Source of the DNA: Tanypteryx hageni
Lineage: Eukaryota; Arthropoda; Insecta; Odonata; Petaluridae
NCBI GenBank assembly: GCA_028673005.1
Contig: CM054115.1
Location: forward strand, 58,677,407 to 58,741,406
Reading direction: 5' to 3'
DNA: 64,000 bases
Each line of letters starts with the position of its first letter. The first letter of the stretch is position 1. The position numbers were made by a program, and so were the translations under genes. This document shows positions 1 to 12,179 of this stretch, one piece after another. The notes below the pieces were generated by a model, which made no database searches, was not told where the DNA came from, and worked only from the letters and a program-made list of their open reading frames with translations.

Positions 1-2039
1 GTTATTTATGAGAAGGAATACCTAAAGAGCTGAAATACTATTAAAAAAGATTAAAAATCATAATAATGAGCTAAATTCAATATTAATGCATAGAAATGGC
101 ATGATAATCTGAAGAACATGCTGGACATTTTAATAAACAAATTGAGCATGTAAATATTTGTCGAGTGATAGATTGGGCAATAGGTTACGGAAGTTAGGTA
201 GATGAATGGAGATCTAGAGGATGGTTTGGGAAATGGGGAGAGAAAGGGAGGTTTAAAAGATTCAAAGAAACACAAAAATAATAATAAAAGCTGTTGTCCA
301 TTCATTGGTCTGAGTATAAAATTATTAAAATGTGAATAACTCAATCAAGAATGTAGATAGAAAATTAAAATTTGACAGAAATTTATATGTATGAGGCATT
401 CAGAATTTGTTTATTTAGGGTTGACATGGTTATTAAAAAAATAAATATCCATTTGTGGCGCTATTTGAGGGAGAATATATTGAACTTCCTTAGAATAAAA
501 CTAATAAATTTTAATTTAATGAAACAATATTTTATGTGGACTGAAAATTAAAAAATATATAATTCACATTATAGTATATTCCAGAGAGTTGAATTCTATT
601 CTTGGGCTCATATTCATGCTTAATAAATTAACCATTTTAGTGCTTTAATACAGATCAGACTTTTATATACTGGTAAAACACATATACTGAATCTATTAAA
701 TATTTAAGAGGGAGGAAGGAAAAGAGAATGGAAATGAGCAGAATTGGAGAAAGAGGGAGAGAACGATGTAGCATTTGCATAGAATGAAAGGGAGCTGCGG
801 TACAAAAATAACAGTAATAAATTATAATTCATTATAAAACATTTTATATGATCGAATCATGCACCATTGCCAAATGGTGGGATTTCATAAAACTAAATAT
901 AACGTTATTTTCTATAGATTTCTTTAAATGATAATACAGCAAATATTTCAAACCGAATTTCTAATATGATTGAAAAAATAACAATTTATGACTTTTATTT
1001 AAATTTCTATAAATTACACCAATTTTCTGAAAAAATTTCAAAACTACTATAGTTAAAAGAAAAGTGCGATCATAAAATATAGTTAAAACTCATTACAGTT
1101 CATAAAAGTATTTAGTTTATAGTAAGTTACTACACATTTTCCTTTGATGGTAAATTGACTGTTCATTCATGTTTTATCCTGTTTTTATGCATTAAAAAGA
1201 GTTAATAAAATAATTCAATTATTAAGTTAGATCCTATAAGTTTTAAATAACTTATAATTTTCTCCAACATTTCAAGTAAATTTATATTGATTCTTCATAC
1301 ATTGTATCTTATTATTTCGCTTTTCCTCTTATTCTCAGGAAATACTTGGATAATAATTTGGCTTCTCTGATAATAATTATTCAAACAATATAATTAAAAC
1401 AAAGATAACTTTCAAAAACACTGATTTGATTTTACTGATTTTTCATATCGAAAACAAATATATAGGGAACACTTTTATGATGCTTTAATAAGAGAGAGAC
1501 AAAATTAAATGTTCCATAAATTAAAAATAGTTTTGGTCATATAAGAATTGTATAGCATAATGTATTTCTTTGTCATACAATTTCTATTCCCCCAAAACTA
1601 TTTTTACTCTCTGGAACACTCAATTATGTGAATTGAAAAATTTACAACTTTTTCGTTTTTATTGGGTCTGAAATTTTTTTTAGGATTTTAGTAGAACATG
1701 ACATTTATAAACAATACGTTTTACACTTTCTTACGTCAAGCACACTCTTTGCAGGAGAGAAGAGAAATCACCCTGACTGCCAGCCAGTCAAGCGTGCATC
1801 CATTCTTTCATATATCTTTCAGTATTGTGAAAACTATTAACGTTATTGATATGCAACCTTTTTCAAGGAAACATTTCAGCTTTAAAAAACATTTCATTCG
1901 CTGGATCCACCTCTCTAAACCAAATAGGGAAAAAGTTTCTCGCAGGTCAAATTTTTCATGTCTTGACTAAAAATTTGAAATAAATTTTCCGTTTCGTATA
2001 TTGTTAAAAGTCATTCTTCATCAATACAGAAACAGAGAA
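1..2039. other. AT-rich stretch without recognised gene
   Basis: No coding similarity, splice-bordered exon or complete element is recognisable on either strand. Purine-rich patches lie near 180-260 and 708-775. It probably belongs to a long intron of the minus-strand PLEKHM-like gene whose first exons are at 13-14 kb, but that rests only on gene direction. Confidence 0.4.
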
Positions 2040-3009
2040 CAAACAGTGGTTTTCTGAAGAATTCATCCCAAAAACAGAAATTTTTAAAAGAGAGAAATCT
2101 TCCTCATACTTCCTCTATAGATACTTGACAATGTACCTTCCCATCCAAATGAAGAAGAATTGATTAGTGATGGTATTCGTGCTCTGTTCTTACCACCTAA
2201 TATGTATCACCATTTTGGTACAGCCAATGGAGTATTTGGAGTATTTAAAAAGGAAATATCAATGAAAGTTGTTGTAATCGTTACTTGAAGCAAAAGTGAA
2301 TGAAGACAGTATTGTCGGCTACTTGAAGAATATTAATGTGAAGGATGTTGTATATTGGATAGCTGAATCATGGTCCCAATTGTCATATGAAACTCTAGTC
2401 AGTCATGGAGAAAACTGCCGATGAACGCTGAACCACAGGACAAGATGGCAGGAGACAATGAGTGTGAGAACTTGACCAGCCTGATCCAACAACTGCCAGG
2501 ATGTGAACATTCCGATGAGAATGTCTTAAGAGAATGGTTTGACCAAGATGAACAGTATGAAATCACAGACGATTCCATAATTCAGATAGTGAACAAAGAA
2601 GCAGACAGTGAAAACAGTGATGAAGGTGAACTAGATGACATCAAAGAAGACAGGGGGCTTCATACTGAAAGACTAGTTGGCCTTGAGATAGCACTACACT
2701 ATATAGAACAGCAGGAAGAAGCAACACCAACTGATGTTCTGCTTCTGAAAAGATGGCCTGATTTTTCAACAAAGAAGTGATCGCAATTTCAAAAGCAAAC
2801 AAACCTTAAAATTTTTTTTGCATGTTAAATTAGAAGGAAGCTTTTTTATTTTTTTATAATTCAAGTAAATATGTACCATTATTAATTAAATCATACACAT
2901 TGTAAATTGTTTTTCTTTTTTTTGGGGAGTATATTCTGTATAGTCTGAGCTTTTTGGTAATTTGAGGTGACCTCGGTCCCTATCACCTCAAACTATCAAG
3001 ACTGCACTG
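2040..3009 (+). pseudogene. Tigger/pogo (Tc1-mariner superfamily) transposase relic, 3' part
   Basis: This is the C-terminal half of a DDE transposase of the pogo/Tigger (jerky-related) family, a cut-and-paste enzyme. A WFSEEFIP-type stretch at ~2048 is followed, after a frameshift, by the second catalytic motif LDNVPSHP at ~2125 and LFLPPN, then IAESW at ~2360 and an acidic tail ending in an ALHYIEQQ-like helix (uninterrupted frame 2421-2780). The expected Q-P-[ML]-D motif after LPPN is lost and there are at least two frameshifts or stops. The 3' terminus is probably at 3009, where CAGTGCAGTCTTGATAG reads inward on the minus strand and is flanked by TA. I found no 5' terminus, so the element is 5'-truncated or rearranged. 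Family assignment is firm; a domesticated role is not supported because of the breaks. Confidence 0.75.
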
Positions 3010-3071
3010 TATTACTAATTAATTAATTGACACTACTCTAAAATAATATAAAAGTATTTTTTCTACAAGTA

Positions 3072-4235
3072 TCACAGCCTCCCATTTGGAAAACCCTGCT
3101 CTAAATTATAAGGCAAATTGTTATAAATTTTTAAGGCCATAACAATGCAACCTTGACTAATTTTACTTAGAACATCAGATGGGATATCAATATCCTCCGT
3201 AATCCTCATTAAATGGCTAGGTACAGCCATATGCTTCTTATATTTTTCAATATTAGCCTTAAGATACATGGAACAAGCATACATGTAAAATTAAATTAAT
3301 TAAAAATTAATCAAAACTAATGGATACTCATTATTCATTATATCAGAATTTTGTATAGCCTCAAGTAAATCATTTACTAAATTAATGAGATAATTGTAAA
3401 AGTCGTCAGGATGTATATCTGGAGAGAATTTTTTGAGCCCTCTATTCATTTCACCTTTAATTAGGTTCCATGTAGCTTTGGTTTTGTTTTTGGAGGCAAT
3501 AATGAATCTGCCACAATGTCAGCTTTCCTAGTACCCTTTGTATATTTCTTTCTCATATCCATGAATTGGTGATGTGACATGGATTGATCTTCATATTTAT
3601 CAGATCAGTCAGCAACAATAAATAATCTCTCATATTACACAGCTCTGGAGTAAACCATGTATCTTTTGGCAGGTTTACCCTAGTAGAAAACTTTTATGAC
3701 TCTATATAACATATGGTGATTCATTAAGCTAAAGAATGAAATTAAAAAATTATGAAATATATTATAAGCGAAATTGTAATTACAAGAAAACCAGTCAGTT
3801 GCAGCCATCAGCATCAAAAGATAATTAATAAAGCATTTATTTATTATTCAATCTGAGACTATCTTCCTCATCCTTCATTTTATCAGAACTAGTGCAGCTT
3901 ATCGAGAAAAACAAAGAACTCTTTCTTTTTCTCGATGAGTAAATTCCACAGGGTTGAGCCTGACCTCATTATTGATAGTGCAGCTTAGTTCACTGTCAAT
4001 TCAAGGTAGGCAGAAAGTTATGTTGTGGCAACTTTAGTTGACAAATTAATGTTAGGCCAAACATTATCATTGTAATAGTCAATGGCAGGCTTGGTATATT
4101 CATTAATTGTGTACTTTAGGTTAATGTTATTAATCACAATTAGAAAGTGAGACAATCTTACATTTCAGGAATCACCAAAACTAATATTAAAGTCGTCCAT
4201 TATAGCTAGTTCACATTTAAGCCTAAATAAGAAAT
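3072..4235 (-). pseudogene. LINE fragment: endonuclease end and EN-RT linker
   Basis: Read on the minus strand, this holds in order a degenerate endonuclease motif (MDDFNISFGD near 4200, from GDFN), a linker motif WFTPEL with RDYLLLL near 3650, ATWNLIKGE near 3470, and a DDFYNYLIN stretch near 3400. These are the usual landmarks between the APE endonuclease and reverse transcriptase of CR1/Jockey-group non-LTR retrotransposons. Downstream, a 70-codon open stretch (3284-3072) ends with a YNNLPYNL motif like those near the end of such proteins, so the RT core has been deleted. Frameshifts are frequent. It sits head to head with another LINE piece at 4.3 kb. Confidence 0.65.
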
Positions 4236-4259
4236 TCAGTCAAGTAAAACTTCATCCAA

Positions 4260-4510
4260 TGCGGGGGTTACATTTTAGAAGAAAACCATGAATATTGTAG
4301 TTGCCCTCCTTAACTCTCACTTTGATTATTGTGATGCAGTTTAGTGAGACTTATCACATGAACTGGGAGTTAAACTACAAAGATCTTACAATTCCTGTTT
4401 TAGATACATATTTGACCTTAAGAAGAGTGAACATCTCTCCCTACTATAACCAATTATCCTGGCTCAAATTAGACTCACAGAAAATGCTGTCTTGAGTATA
4501 CTTCACAATA
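4260..4510 (+). pseudogene. LINE reverse transcriptase C-terminal fragment
   Basis: A short frame on the plus strand reads a degenerate NYCDAV-like thumb motif, then RRVNISPYYNQLSWLKLD, the typical C-terminal block of CR1/Jockey-type RTs that precedes the 3' untranslated region. Only ~80 codons are left. It directly abuts the 5' end of the full-length LINE that begins near 4.55 kb. Confidence 0.6.
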
Positions 4511-4551
4511 TTCTAACCAATAAAACTACTAAAACTAGAAAAACAAGCAAT

Positions 4552-5601
4552 ATGGCGGACGGATACGATGGGCCTCGATGTCGCTCATGCAATATTGACG
4601 TAAATATTAATTTAAGCATTGCTTGCAATGGAAAGTGCTCGCATTTATTTCACATAAAGTGAGTAGGATTAACTGATAATGAAGTTAAAGTGATAAAAGG
4701 AAATAGTGCAATTCTGTGGATGTGTAATACCTGCCAGTGTGATACGCAACAACAGAGTGATGATGGCATATGCAATACTATTGAATCCTCAGCGATAGCA
4801 GTGCTATGGGAGAGTATGGCTATTTTGGAGAAAAGAGTGGCCAGTATTGAAAAACAGAAAGTGGCTGGAGCAAAGGAAAATAAAAATTACACCCAGGTAG
4901 TGCGTGATAAGTGTGAAGTCATCCCAAAAAGTGAACGAGTACATCTTCCCTCAAAACCTGTTAAGGCTGCAAACACCATTGCTGCTGTAGTGATGAAAGA
5001 GCACATCCCCGATTCCAAGGAAGAAGAGGAAAAGGAACTTCATACTGACGATGAGGGTTTCACCACTGTCCGACCAAAAAGGAAGCCACGAAATATTGCC
5101 AAAAACGAAAGTAAATCAGAAAATGTAACACGAGGTAAGAGACGAGATAGCGCTGTTTTTGGTACAAACAGTGAAATTGATAATTTTGCTATTAAAAACC
5201 GAGCGTGGATATTTTTGGGAAGAATTAAGGTGGACGTGACCTCTGAAAAACTTTTGCTTTTTCTCTCAAAGAAGTTCAATAATGAAAATTTCACCTGCGA
5301 AAAACTTGAAACGTATAATAAATACAGTGCTTCATTTAAAATTGGTGCAGACTACAGCTTATTAAAGGAATTAAACAATAGTGTAAATTGGCCTTCAGGT
5401 GCATGTGTTAAAAGATTTTCCTTTACTAGGTGGAATCAACAAAGAAATCCCAAGCAAACAAATCCTGATGTGGACAGTGTCGGTGAATCTATTCAAAACC
5501 CAGCCCCCTTAGCCAGTGAAATTAAAGCACTTACAGTACAACCTGAAAAAAGAGTAACACGATTGCAGTCGGGAATAACCATGCCTAAATCTCTGTCATG
5601 A
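4552..5601 (+). pseudogene. LINE ORF1 with PHD-type zinc finger (one internal stop)
   Basis: ORF1 starts at ATG 4552, which brings the whole finger into frame; a start at 4690 would omit it. The N-terminus has CRSC, CNGKC, HLFHIK and then WMCNTC, the Cys4-His-Cys3 pattern of a PHD finger. The codon following HIK, where the next zinc ligand is expected, is TGA at 4660-4662. After the finger comes a predicted coiled coil around IEKQKV, a basic/acidic linker (KEEEEKE, RPKRKPRN) and a C-terminal domain with AWIFLGRIKVDVTSEKLLLF, which resembles the RNA-recognition-like domain of such ORF1 proteins. Full length would be 349 codons. The role in the family is RNP formation with the LINE RNA. Confidence 0.75.
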
Positions 5602-5619
5602 CTAGAAAACGAAGGTACT

Positions 5620-8459
5620 ATGACAAATGTAAAATGTAATAAACACGGTGGTAAACCTTCAAAAATACGCCTTCAAACAAAACAAAGTCAGTCAATTAAA
5701 ATAATGCATGCAAATGTTCAGTCAATAAGAGATAAAGTAAATGAGGTTAGTGTTCTTCTGTCTAGTGAAAAGTACCCTGAGATAGTATGTTTCTCTGAAA
5801 CTTGGTTGAAAATAAATGAAGAACAATATTATAACATCACAGATTACAGTATTGCAGGTTTTTACAGCAGAACTAAAAAGACGCATGGCGGTGTTATAAT
5901 TTATGCAAAGAACAGTATAAAATGGAAACCAATTGGTGCACTAAACAGTCTAGCTCATGAAGGTCATTTTGAATTGGCTGGTATAAAATTAGAAAATTTC
6001 TATATTGTGTGTGTTTATAGACCTCCAAATGGCGAATTATATATTTTTATGGATAACATGTACAAAGTCCTTGAATTTTTTGTGAAAACGGGTGACAAGT
6101 ATTTTGTAATAGGTGATTTTAATATTGATTTTTTGGATGAGAGAAATGGTTACACTAGGGATCTTTTGTTACTCTTAAGTATGTTTGGTTGCAAATTTCT
6201 CATCAAGAAAATCACAAGGCCAAGTAGTAACAGCTGTATAGACAATGTTATGACAAATATTGTAAATTCTACTGCTCATGTAATAATCTCTGAACTGTCT
6301 GACCATTACCCCATTATTTTCAACTATACAAAGGAAACTTAACTTGGGAAGTAAAAACCCCCATCAGGATGTGTAGGGACTTAAATACAAGTAACATAAA
6401 TAAGTTTTGTAAGCACTTGAGTACGTTAAATTGGAATGAAATCCATGAGGATTGTGAGGATTCGGAACGCTATTTCATGAAATTTTGGAATATTTTTATA
6501 TTAGCTTTGAGTTCTTTTTTCCCTATGACTACTAAAAAAAATATTAAACAAAAAGAAAAGGCTACCCTGGTATACAGACAATTTAAAATCAAAGAAAGAA
6601 AATATTTTAAATATTTCGAGGCAAATATCTGAACATAACTGCCAAAGCACACACAAATCATTACGGAAACTTACGAAAGAATATAAATTAGCAATAAATA
6701 AAGCAAAACTAGAATTTAATGACAGGTTGATACATACAGCCAATAATAAGTCTAAGCAAAGTTGGTCTATTATAAACTCTATAAAAAGTATAAAATCAAA
6801 GCAAAATTCCTTGTCACTGCAGGTTTTTGCCAAGCATTGGGAATTATCTGCTACAAATATACATAAAAATCTTACTCAAAATACAAATGATGTTGCCTCC
6901 TATCTTAAAAATGATAAACTAAGCTGAATAAATCGCAATAATGCTAGAAATTGTGGCAAATCTTTTTTCTCCATCCAGTAACGGAAGAAGAAGTAAATAC
7001 GATTATTCTAAAGCTAAGTAATTCGAATACCTGTGATATTTATGGGATAAACTCTGAAGTTGTAAAGCATGCTAGGGAATTTCTAAATAAACCCTTAACT
7101 AAACTAATCAATAACTCTTTTATGACAGGTATCTATCCATCTGCTTTGAAAAAAACAAAAGTGTTGCCTATCTATAAAAAGGGTCCAATAAATGATCCTG
7201 CAAATTACCGACCAATAGCAATAAGCCATATCTTGTCCAAAGTGTATTAAATGGCTATAATAAGCAGATTAAATAAATTTATTGAAATACAGGACATATT
7301 AAATGACAGGCAGTTTGGTTTCAGAAAAGGTAGAAATACTATAGATCTTGTAGCAAAAGCCATGCCATTTATAGTAAATGGCTTTGAGGAGAAGCATCAT
7401 ATTGAAGGCATTCTGTGTGACCTCACAAAAGCTTTTGACTGCTTTCACATGAGATTCTTCTTGCCAAATTAAATCATTATGGTTTCAGAGGCAAAATTCA
7501 TGATTTAATCAAATCTTTTCTAAGCAATAGACTTCATGTTGTGGTAACTAAAAATGGTAAATCCGAAAACTTTAACCATATCCATGGTGTGCCTCAGGGC
7601 TCAATACTCGGTCCGCTTCTTTTTATATTATATGTTAATGACTACCCAGGAAATATTATGTCATATACCCTCCAATTTGCCGATGATACTAGTTTTTTTG
7701 TTAAAAACTCAAATCCTGAGGAAAACAAAAGGGAAATAAAAAAATCCATGGAGAAATTGGAGGCATGGTTTGCCTGCAATAAATTAAGCCTCAATGCTAC
7801 CAAAAACCAACATATACATTTTAATCCATCTAAAAGCTTCTCAAACAGAAATGAAACAGGCAAACTGTTAGGCATAGTTTTGGACCCTGGACTAACTTGG
7901 AAGAAGCACATTGAATATTTAGAAAATAAATTGGCAAAATTAATATATCTTTTAATAAGACTAAGGACTGAGGTATCCTATGATACCTTCAGATGTGCCT
8001 ATTTAACTCTATTTCATAGTGTTGTCATACGGTATTCTATTATGGGGAGCATCAAGTGCTAGTAAAAAGATATTTATTATGCAGAAAAAGGCAATAAGAA
8101 TCATACATAATCTCAAACCAAGAGAACATTGTAGAGATGTTTTTAGATGTAGCAATATCTTAACATTACCCTCTGTCTATATCTTGGAAGCTACCTGTTA
8201 TGTTCACTCTGGCTTCAAAAATATTTTACGTGGTGATATTCACAAATATGAAACTAGATATTGTACTAATATTGATACGAAATACTGTGGGCTTGCTACA
8301 AGCCAAAAAAATTATGAATATTCTAGTATAAAATTGTACATTTCACTCCCTATTAATTTTAAATCTATGCCTGCAATTATATTTAAAAGAAATGTCAGGG
8401 ATATGATGTTAAAGGGGGCTTACTATAGCATCAATGAGTTTATCTCTGAAAAATTGTAA
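5620..8459 (+). pseudogene. LINE ORF2: APE endonuclease plus reverse transcriptase, frameshifted
   Basis: The first 240 codons (5620-6342) are an uninterrupted apurinic-type endonuclease with recognisable catalytic motifs: HANVQS, FSETWL, YRPPN, GDFNIDF and SDHYPI. After a linker broken into three frames, the reverse transcriptase begins near 6950: LPIYKKGP/NYRPIA (7165-7220), RQFGFRKGRNT (7308-7340), DLTKAFD (7420-7440), VPQGSILGPLLF (7590-7625) and the catalytic FADD at 7676-7687. The thumb and C-terminal domain follow to the stop at 8459. The protein nicked target DNA and copied the LINE RNA there. Frame changes near 6350, 6640, 6930, 7480 and 8030, plus a stop at 7248-7250, make it inactive. 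Confidence 0.8.
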
Positions 8460-8612
8460 AAATATACACAAATGGTGTCTTTTGTACTTTATTGTCATGT
8501 TTGTGCACTTTTCTATATATTGTATTCTACTGTTCTTTTATTTTTACTATGACCTTGACAATGTAATGCCCCATACAGGGGTCACTGCAGTAAATAAATT
8601 ATTATTATTATA

Positions 8613-9305
8613 ATGAGTTCTGACAGGTAAATGATGAGACTGGCAACACTGGGTCAGTGGCGAGCGCTACCACCTAAAGGTACATTTTAACTGTATACAG
8701 TAACAAACTTGTCTTGATACCTTTAGTGATTGCAGAGCAGTATCACTTTAACTGAATTAGTGTTCAGGTCACTCATCACGAAAATGGGTGACAAATATTC
8801 TGAACAAAGAATCAAAGTGAAATTTTTGGTCAAACCAACCGAAATCTTTGAAATGTTTAACAAGTCTATGGAGATGAGGTTATGTCCAGAGCATGTGTTT
8901 TTGAATCATGTAAATGCTTTCCCAAAGAAAGAGGTTGAGTTTGACAGCCGATGTAGACATCCGACAACTTCAAAATCGGATCAAAACCTCGAAAAGGTGA
9001 GAACTCTGGCGTGGAATGATCAACCTCTTATTGTCAGAATGATTGCTGAAGAACTGGTTATCAATAGAGAGACCGTACAATTGATTTTGAGAGAAAATTC
9101 GGGGATGACGAAAGTTTGTTTCAAGAGTGTGCCCAAGAACCTCACTGGCAACCAATTGCAGTGGAGAAGGGAAGTTTATGCAGACCTTTAGCAGCGAATC
9201 ATAGAGAATTATGAATAGGATGAGCAGAGTCAACACTGGGGATGAAAGAAGGGTCTTTCATTACGACCCTGAGATAAAATGGCAGAGCATGGAATGGAAA
9301 ACACA
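8613..9305 (+). pseudogene. Mariner transposase relic, N-terminal half
   Basis: A frame at 8784-9191 reads a mariner-type helix-turn-helix region: SEQRIKVKFLVK, HPTTSKSDQNLEKVRTL, then MIAEELVINRETVQLIL and MTKVCFKSVPKNLT, matching the paired-like DNA-binding half of mariner transposases. After a frame change the first catalytic block TGDERRVFHYDPEIKWQS is readable at ~9236-9292. The rest of the catalytic domain is missing. It starts directly after the tail of the upstream LINE. Confidence 0.7.
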
Positions 9306-9429
9306 CTGTCATCAGATTAATTCAAACTTTTGATATTTCATTGAGGTAAGGATAACTTATTTATTTTCAAAACATGTTTCGGTATCCAGAAATACTTACA
9401 ATATTATTTCCTAAAATTTGCAGTTCTTT

Positions 9430-11515
9430 TTAGACAGGGAACTTTTAAACTCTGATGCCAAGTATTCAGAAGGTTTTATGTGAACTACAAGAAGAAGAGT
9501 CTGCCAGGGGGGTATTGCGATAATGATGGTAGCAAATCAGAAGATTCCTTCGAAGAAGCTTTATCAGATGACAATGAGTAGTGATAGCAGTAATTGATTT
9601 TTTAAGTGCGCCGATGGCTATGGTCATTTTGCACTGTCATCAACTAGACATACACACAGAAGGGAGGAGAGAAAGCCGGTGCCATCATTAGCCTACTCTT
9701 TATGAAAAGCACCAACCTCCCTTCCGAAGGATGGAACACTGAATTTGCACGGTCTCCTCAAACTGCACAAACAGGAGGCCTGGCAAACTCGGAAAATCCT
9801 TTTGCGGGATTCGTGCCTGCTGCCCTTTCAAAGCCAGTGTCCTAACCACTACACCATCGGCACCCCAAGATGACAATGATTCTGATTTAAACTGTACCCC
9901 TGCACTTGCTGACGATGACAACAAATGAACCCCTTGAAAAAAACGAAGGGCAGCAATTTCACCAATAGCAAATGTTTCTTACCTCCCTGACTTTTTTCAC
10001 AATTGCAAACCAAATATAATATACTAGAGGAAAAAGAATCTAAGAGGAAACATGGACTGAAGTGGTTGACTATTTCTAAGACAGATAGGACATGAACTGC
10101 AGCCCGAAATATTGTTCACTTATCACATAATCCAAGAGGTGATGTTAAAAATGCATTCACACCAAAAAATTGTTACTCTCCGTTACTCAATTGTAGACAA
10201 AATTATGAAACATACTAATAGTGAGATTGAAGCAAAGAAAAAAACTATCTCTCAGAAATATACAGTATCTTGAAAGAAGATGAAATAAATGCATTTATAG
10301 GACTGCTAATATTTCAGGCAACTATGAAAAATAATCATTTGACTACAAGAGAAATATATGACCCTACTGTTAGTAGACAAAAGTATAAAACTGCCATATC
10401 AATTGAGCGAATTGATTTTCTCCCTAACTCATTTCGTTTTGATTACAAAATCACCAGAACCAAAAGAGACATTTGGTAAGAGTAAATTATTATCTGCTGT
10501 CAAATATTGTACACCTGGCTCATATCTAAGCATTGACTAACAACTTCTCAGCTTCAGAGGTCGCTGCCCCTTTTGTATGTACATTCCATCCAAGCCAAAT
10601 AAATATGGAATAAAAATTATAATGATGTGTGATGTCGGGGCGAAGTATATGATTGATGACGCCCCTTACCTGGGGAAAATACTAAAACTGGAGTTCTTCC
10701 CTTAGCAGACTATTTTGTTGAAAAGTTAATCATCTCTATCCATTGATCCAATAGAGACATAATGTTGGATAACTGGTTTACCTCAGTTCTTCTTGCTACT
10801 GATCATCTAAAACCTCCTTTTAATTTGACAATAGTAGGCACTAGAAGAAAAAATAAACAGCAAATCCCAATTGATCTTATTGACCCTAGAAATAGAAAAG
10901 TTGGTATATCAATCTTTTGCTTCGATCAAGAAAAAACACTTGTTTCCTACAAAACAAAACCAGGCAAAGTGTTTGTGCTTCTTTCGACCACATATGATAA
11001 TGCTGATATAAACCAAATGACAACAAAAATTCTATAATGATGTGAAAGGGGCAGAAGATACTCTGGACCAAAGTTGTTAAGTACATGCTACAGCCGAAAA
11101 ACAGGAAGATGACCAATAAGTGTTTTTTTTGAGCTCTAAATGTGATGATGGTGAATTCATACATTATTTTTTGTCATAGTGCTAATATAAGAGGGGAGAA
11201 ATCACTATCAAGAAAGGAATATGCCAAGCTACTGGGAGACAAACTAAGGAAGCCTTGGCTAGAATGACGCTTGGCTATCCCCACTCATTTACTTAAGCCG
11301 ATGATTGCTGATATTACATATAGAACTAACTACCTTAGGAGAGACAGGACCAGGACGAACAGAGAAAAGTGAGCCACACATGCAATTTTTTTATTTAGCA
11401 AGAGAATGACATGATTTGACTACTGCAATTGTTCACAGGCAATATGTGAAGAACATTGTGGAAACTTATGTGGGCCCTACTGGAAAAAATGAATTATTAC
11501 TAGAATTTATCTAGA
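9430..11515 (+). pseudogene. piggyBac transposase relic, split by a SINE
   Basis: This is a decayed piggyBac-type transposase (DDE_Tnp_1_7 fold). Readable blocks, in order: an acidic N-terminus (9440-9600 and 9868-9930), a helix with EDEINAFIGLLIFQATMKN (10270), RFDYKITRTKRD (10430), FRGRCPFCMYIPSKPNKYGI (10550-10610) followed by CDVGAKY with the second catalytic Asp, DNWFTS (10763) with GTRRKNKQQIP, a DTLDQ block (11060), TGRWPISVFF (11100), and a Cys-containing C-terminal segment to ~11510. Multiple frameshifts make it dead. I did not find the TTAA-flanked terminal repeats. A tRNA-derived SINE at 9578-9867 interrupts the acidic N-terminus. Confidence 0.8.
9578..9867 (-). mobile_element. tRNA-derived SINE with 12-bp target duplication
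   Basis: On the minus strand the element begins GGTGCCGATGGTGTAGTGG, a good polymerase III box A, with a box-B-like GCACGAATCCC about 45 nt downstream, so the head is tRNA-like. It is flanked by the direct repeat AGATGACAATGA at 9566-9577 and 9868-9879. These flanks reconstruct an uninterrupted acidic stretch of the piggyBac reading frame. The tail region is AT-rich but has no clean poly(A). Confidence 0.75.
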
Positions 11516-12179
11516 TTATTAGTGTACTGTTTGGTGTTACTAGTTGTAAAATATTTGGCAACTGGATTTAGGTGTAAGAGGGGGCTAACAAGCCTCAACC
11601 TCACCTAAATAAAGGCATTCTATCATAGGAATCCATTTTGGGTGAATCATTAAACCTACAGGAAAATTGGGTTTAGGTTCCAAGACCAAAAAGATATATT
11701 CTAAAATAATGTTTGCCAAATAAAATAATAATTTTGTTTATAATTCCTTATATATAGTACAATAATTAATGCTGTACAGGGCTATAATGTTTACTCAGTA
11801 AATGGCTATATTTAAGATAAAATAATATGACAATACTCGCTGAATAAGTCAACCCACTTCTTTCGCTTAACAAATATTTTCATGAAATCATTAGACAAAT
11901 TAAGGCCACATATGATCAAAATTTTGAAGAAAACATGGAAGAAAATGTCTCTATATATGTAAATAATTTGATGATTTGGAAATTCCCAACCTTCACATGA
12001 TATCTAAGACATCACATGACCATTCATTGGTATTTATTGCAATTTACAATATTAATTACCAACATTGATTAATTTAGAATACCAAATAGTACCATGTATA
12101 GAAAAATCTAGAGTTTGGTATACATTGCTCCAATGTATTCATTGCACACAGGCATGTGGTATAAAAAAACATTTGAGAT
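11516..12179. other. No gene seen
   Basis: AT-rich sequence following the piggyBac relic. It may include that element's 3' untranslated part, but no terminus, exon or repeat border can be supported. Confidence 0.3.

Larger units (their letters stand above)
4552..8612 (+). mobile_element. Full-length CR1/Jockey-group LINE, inactivated
   Basis: A two-ORF non-LTR retrotransposon with 3' AATAAA at 8593-8598 and an ATT-repeat tail to ~8612. ORF1 carries a PHD-like zinc finger; ORF2 carries an APE endonuclease and a reverse transcriptase. All domains are present in the right order, so this was a complete copy, but ORF2 now has at least six frameshifts. The PHD-type ORF1 and short microsatellite tail fit the CR1/Jockey assemblage; I cannot place it to clade without alignment. 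No convincing target-site duplication was seen. Confidence 0.8.

Noticed and set aside
1698..1970. 90-codon open frame on the plus strand
   Set aside because: No domain character, splice signals or homology pattern; AT-rich chance frame just before the Tigger relic.
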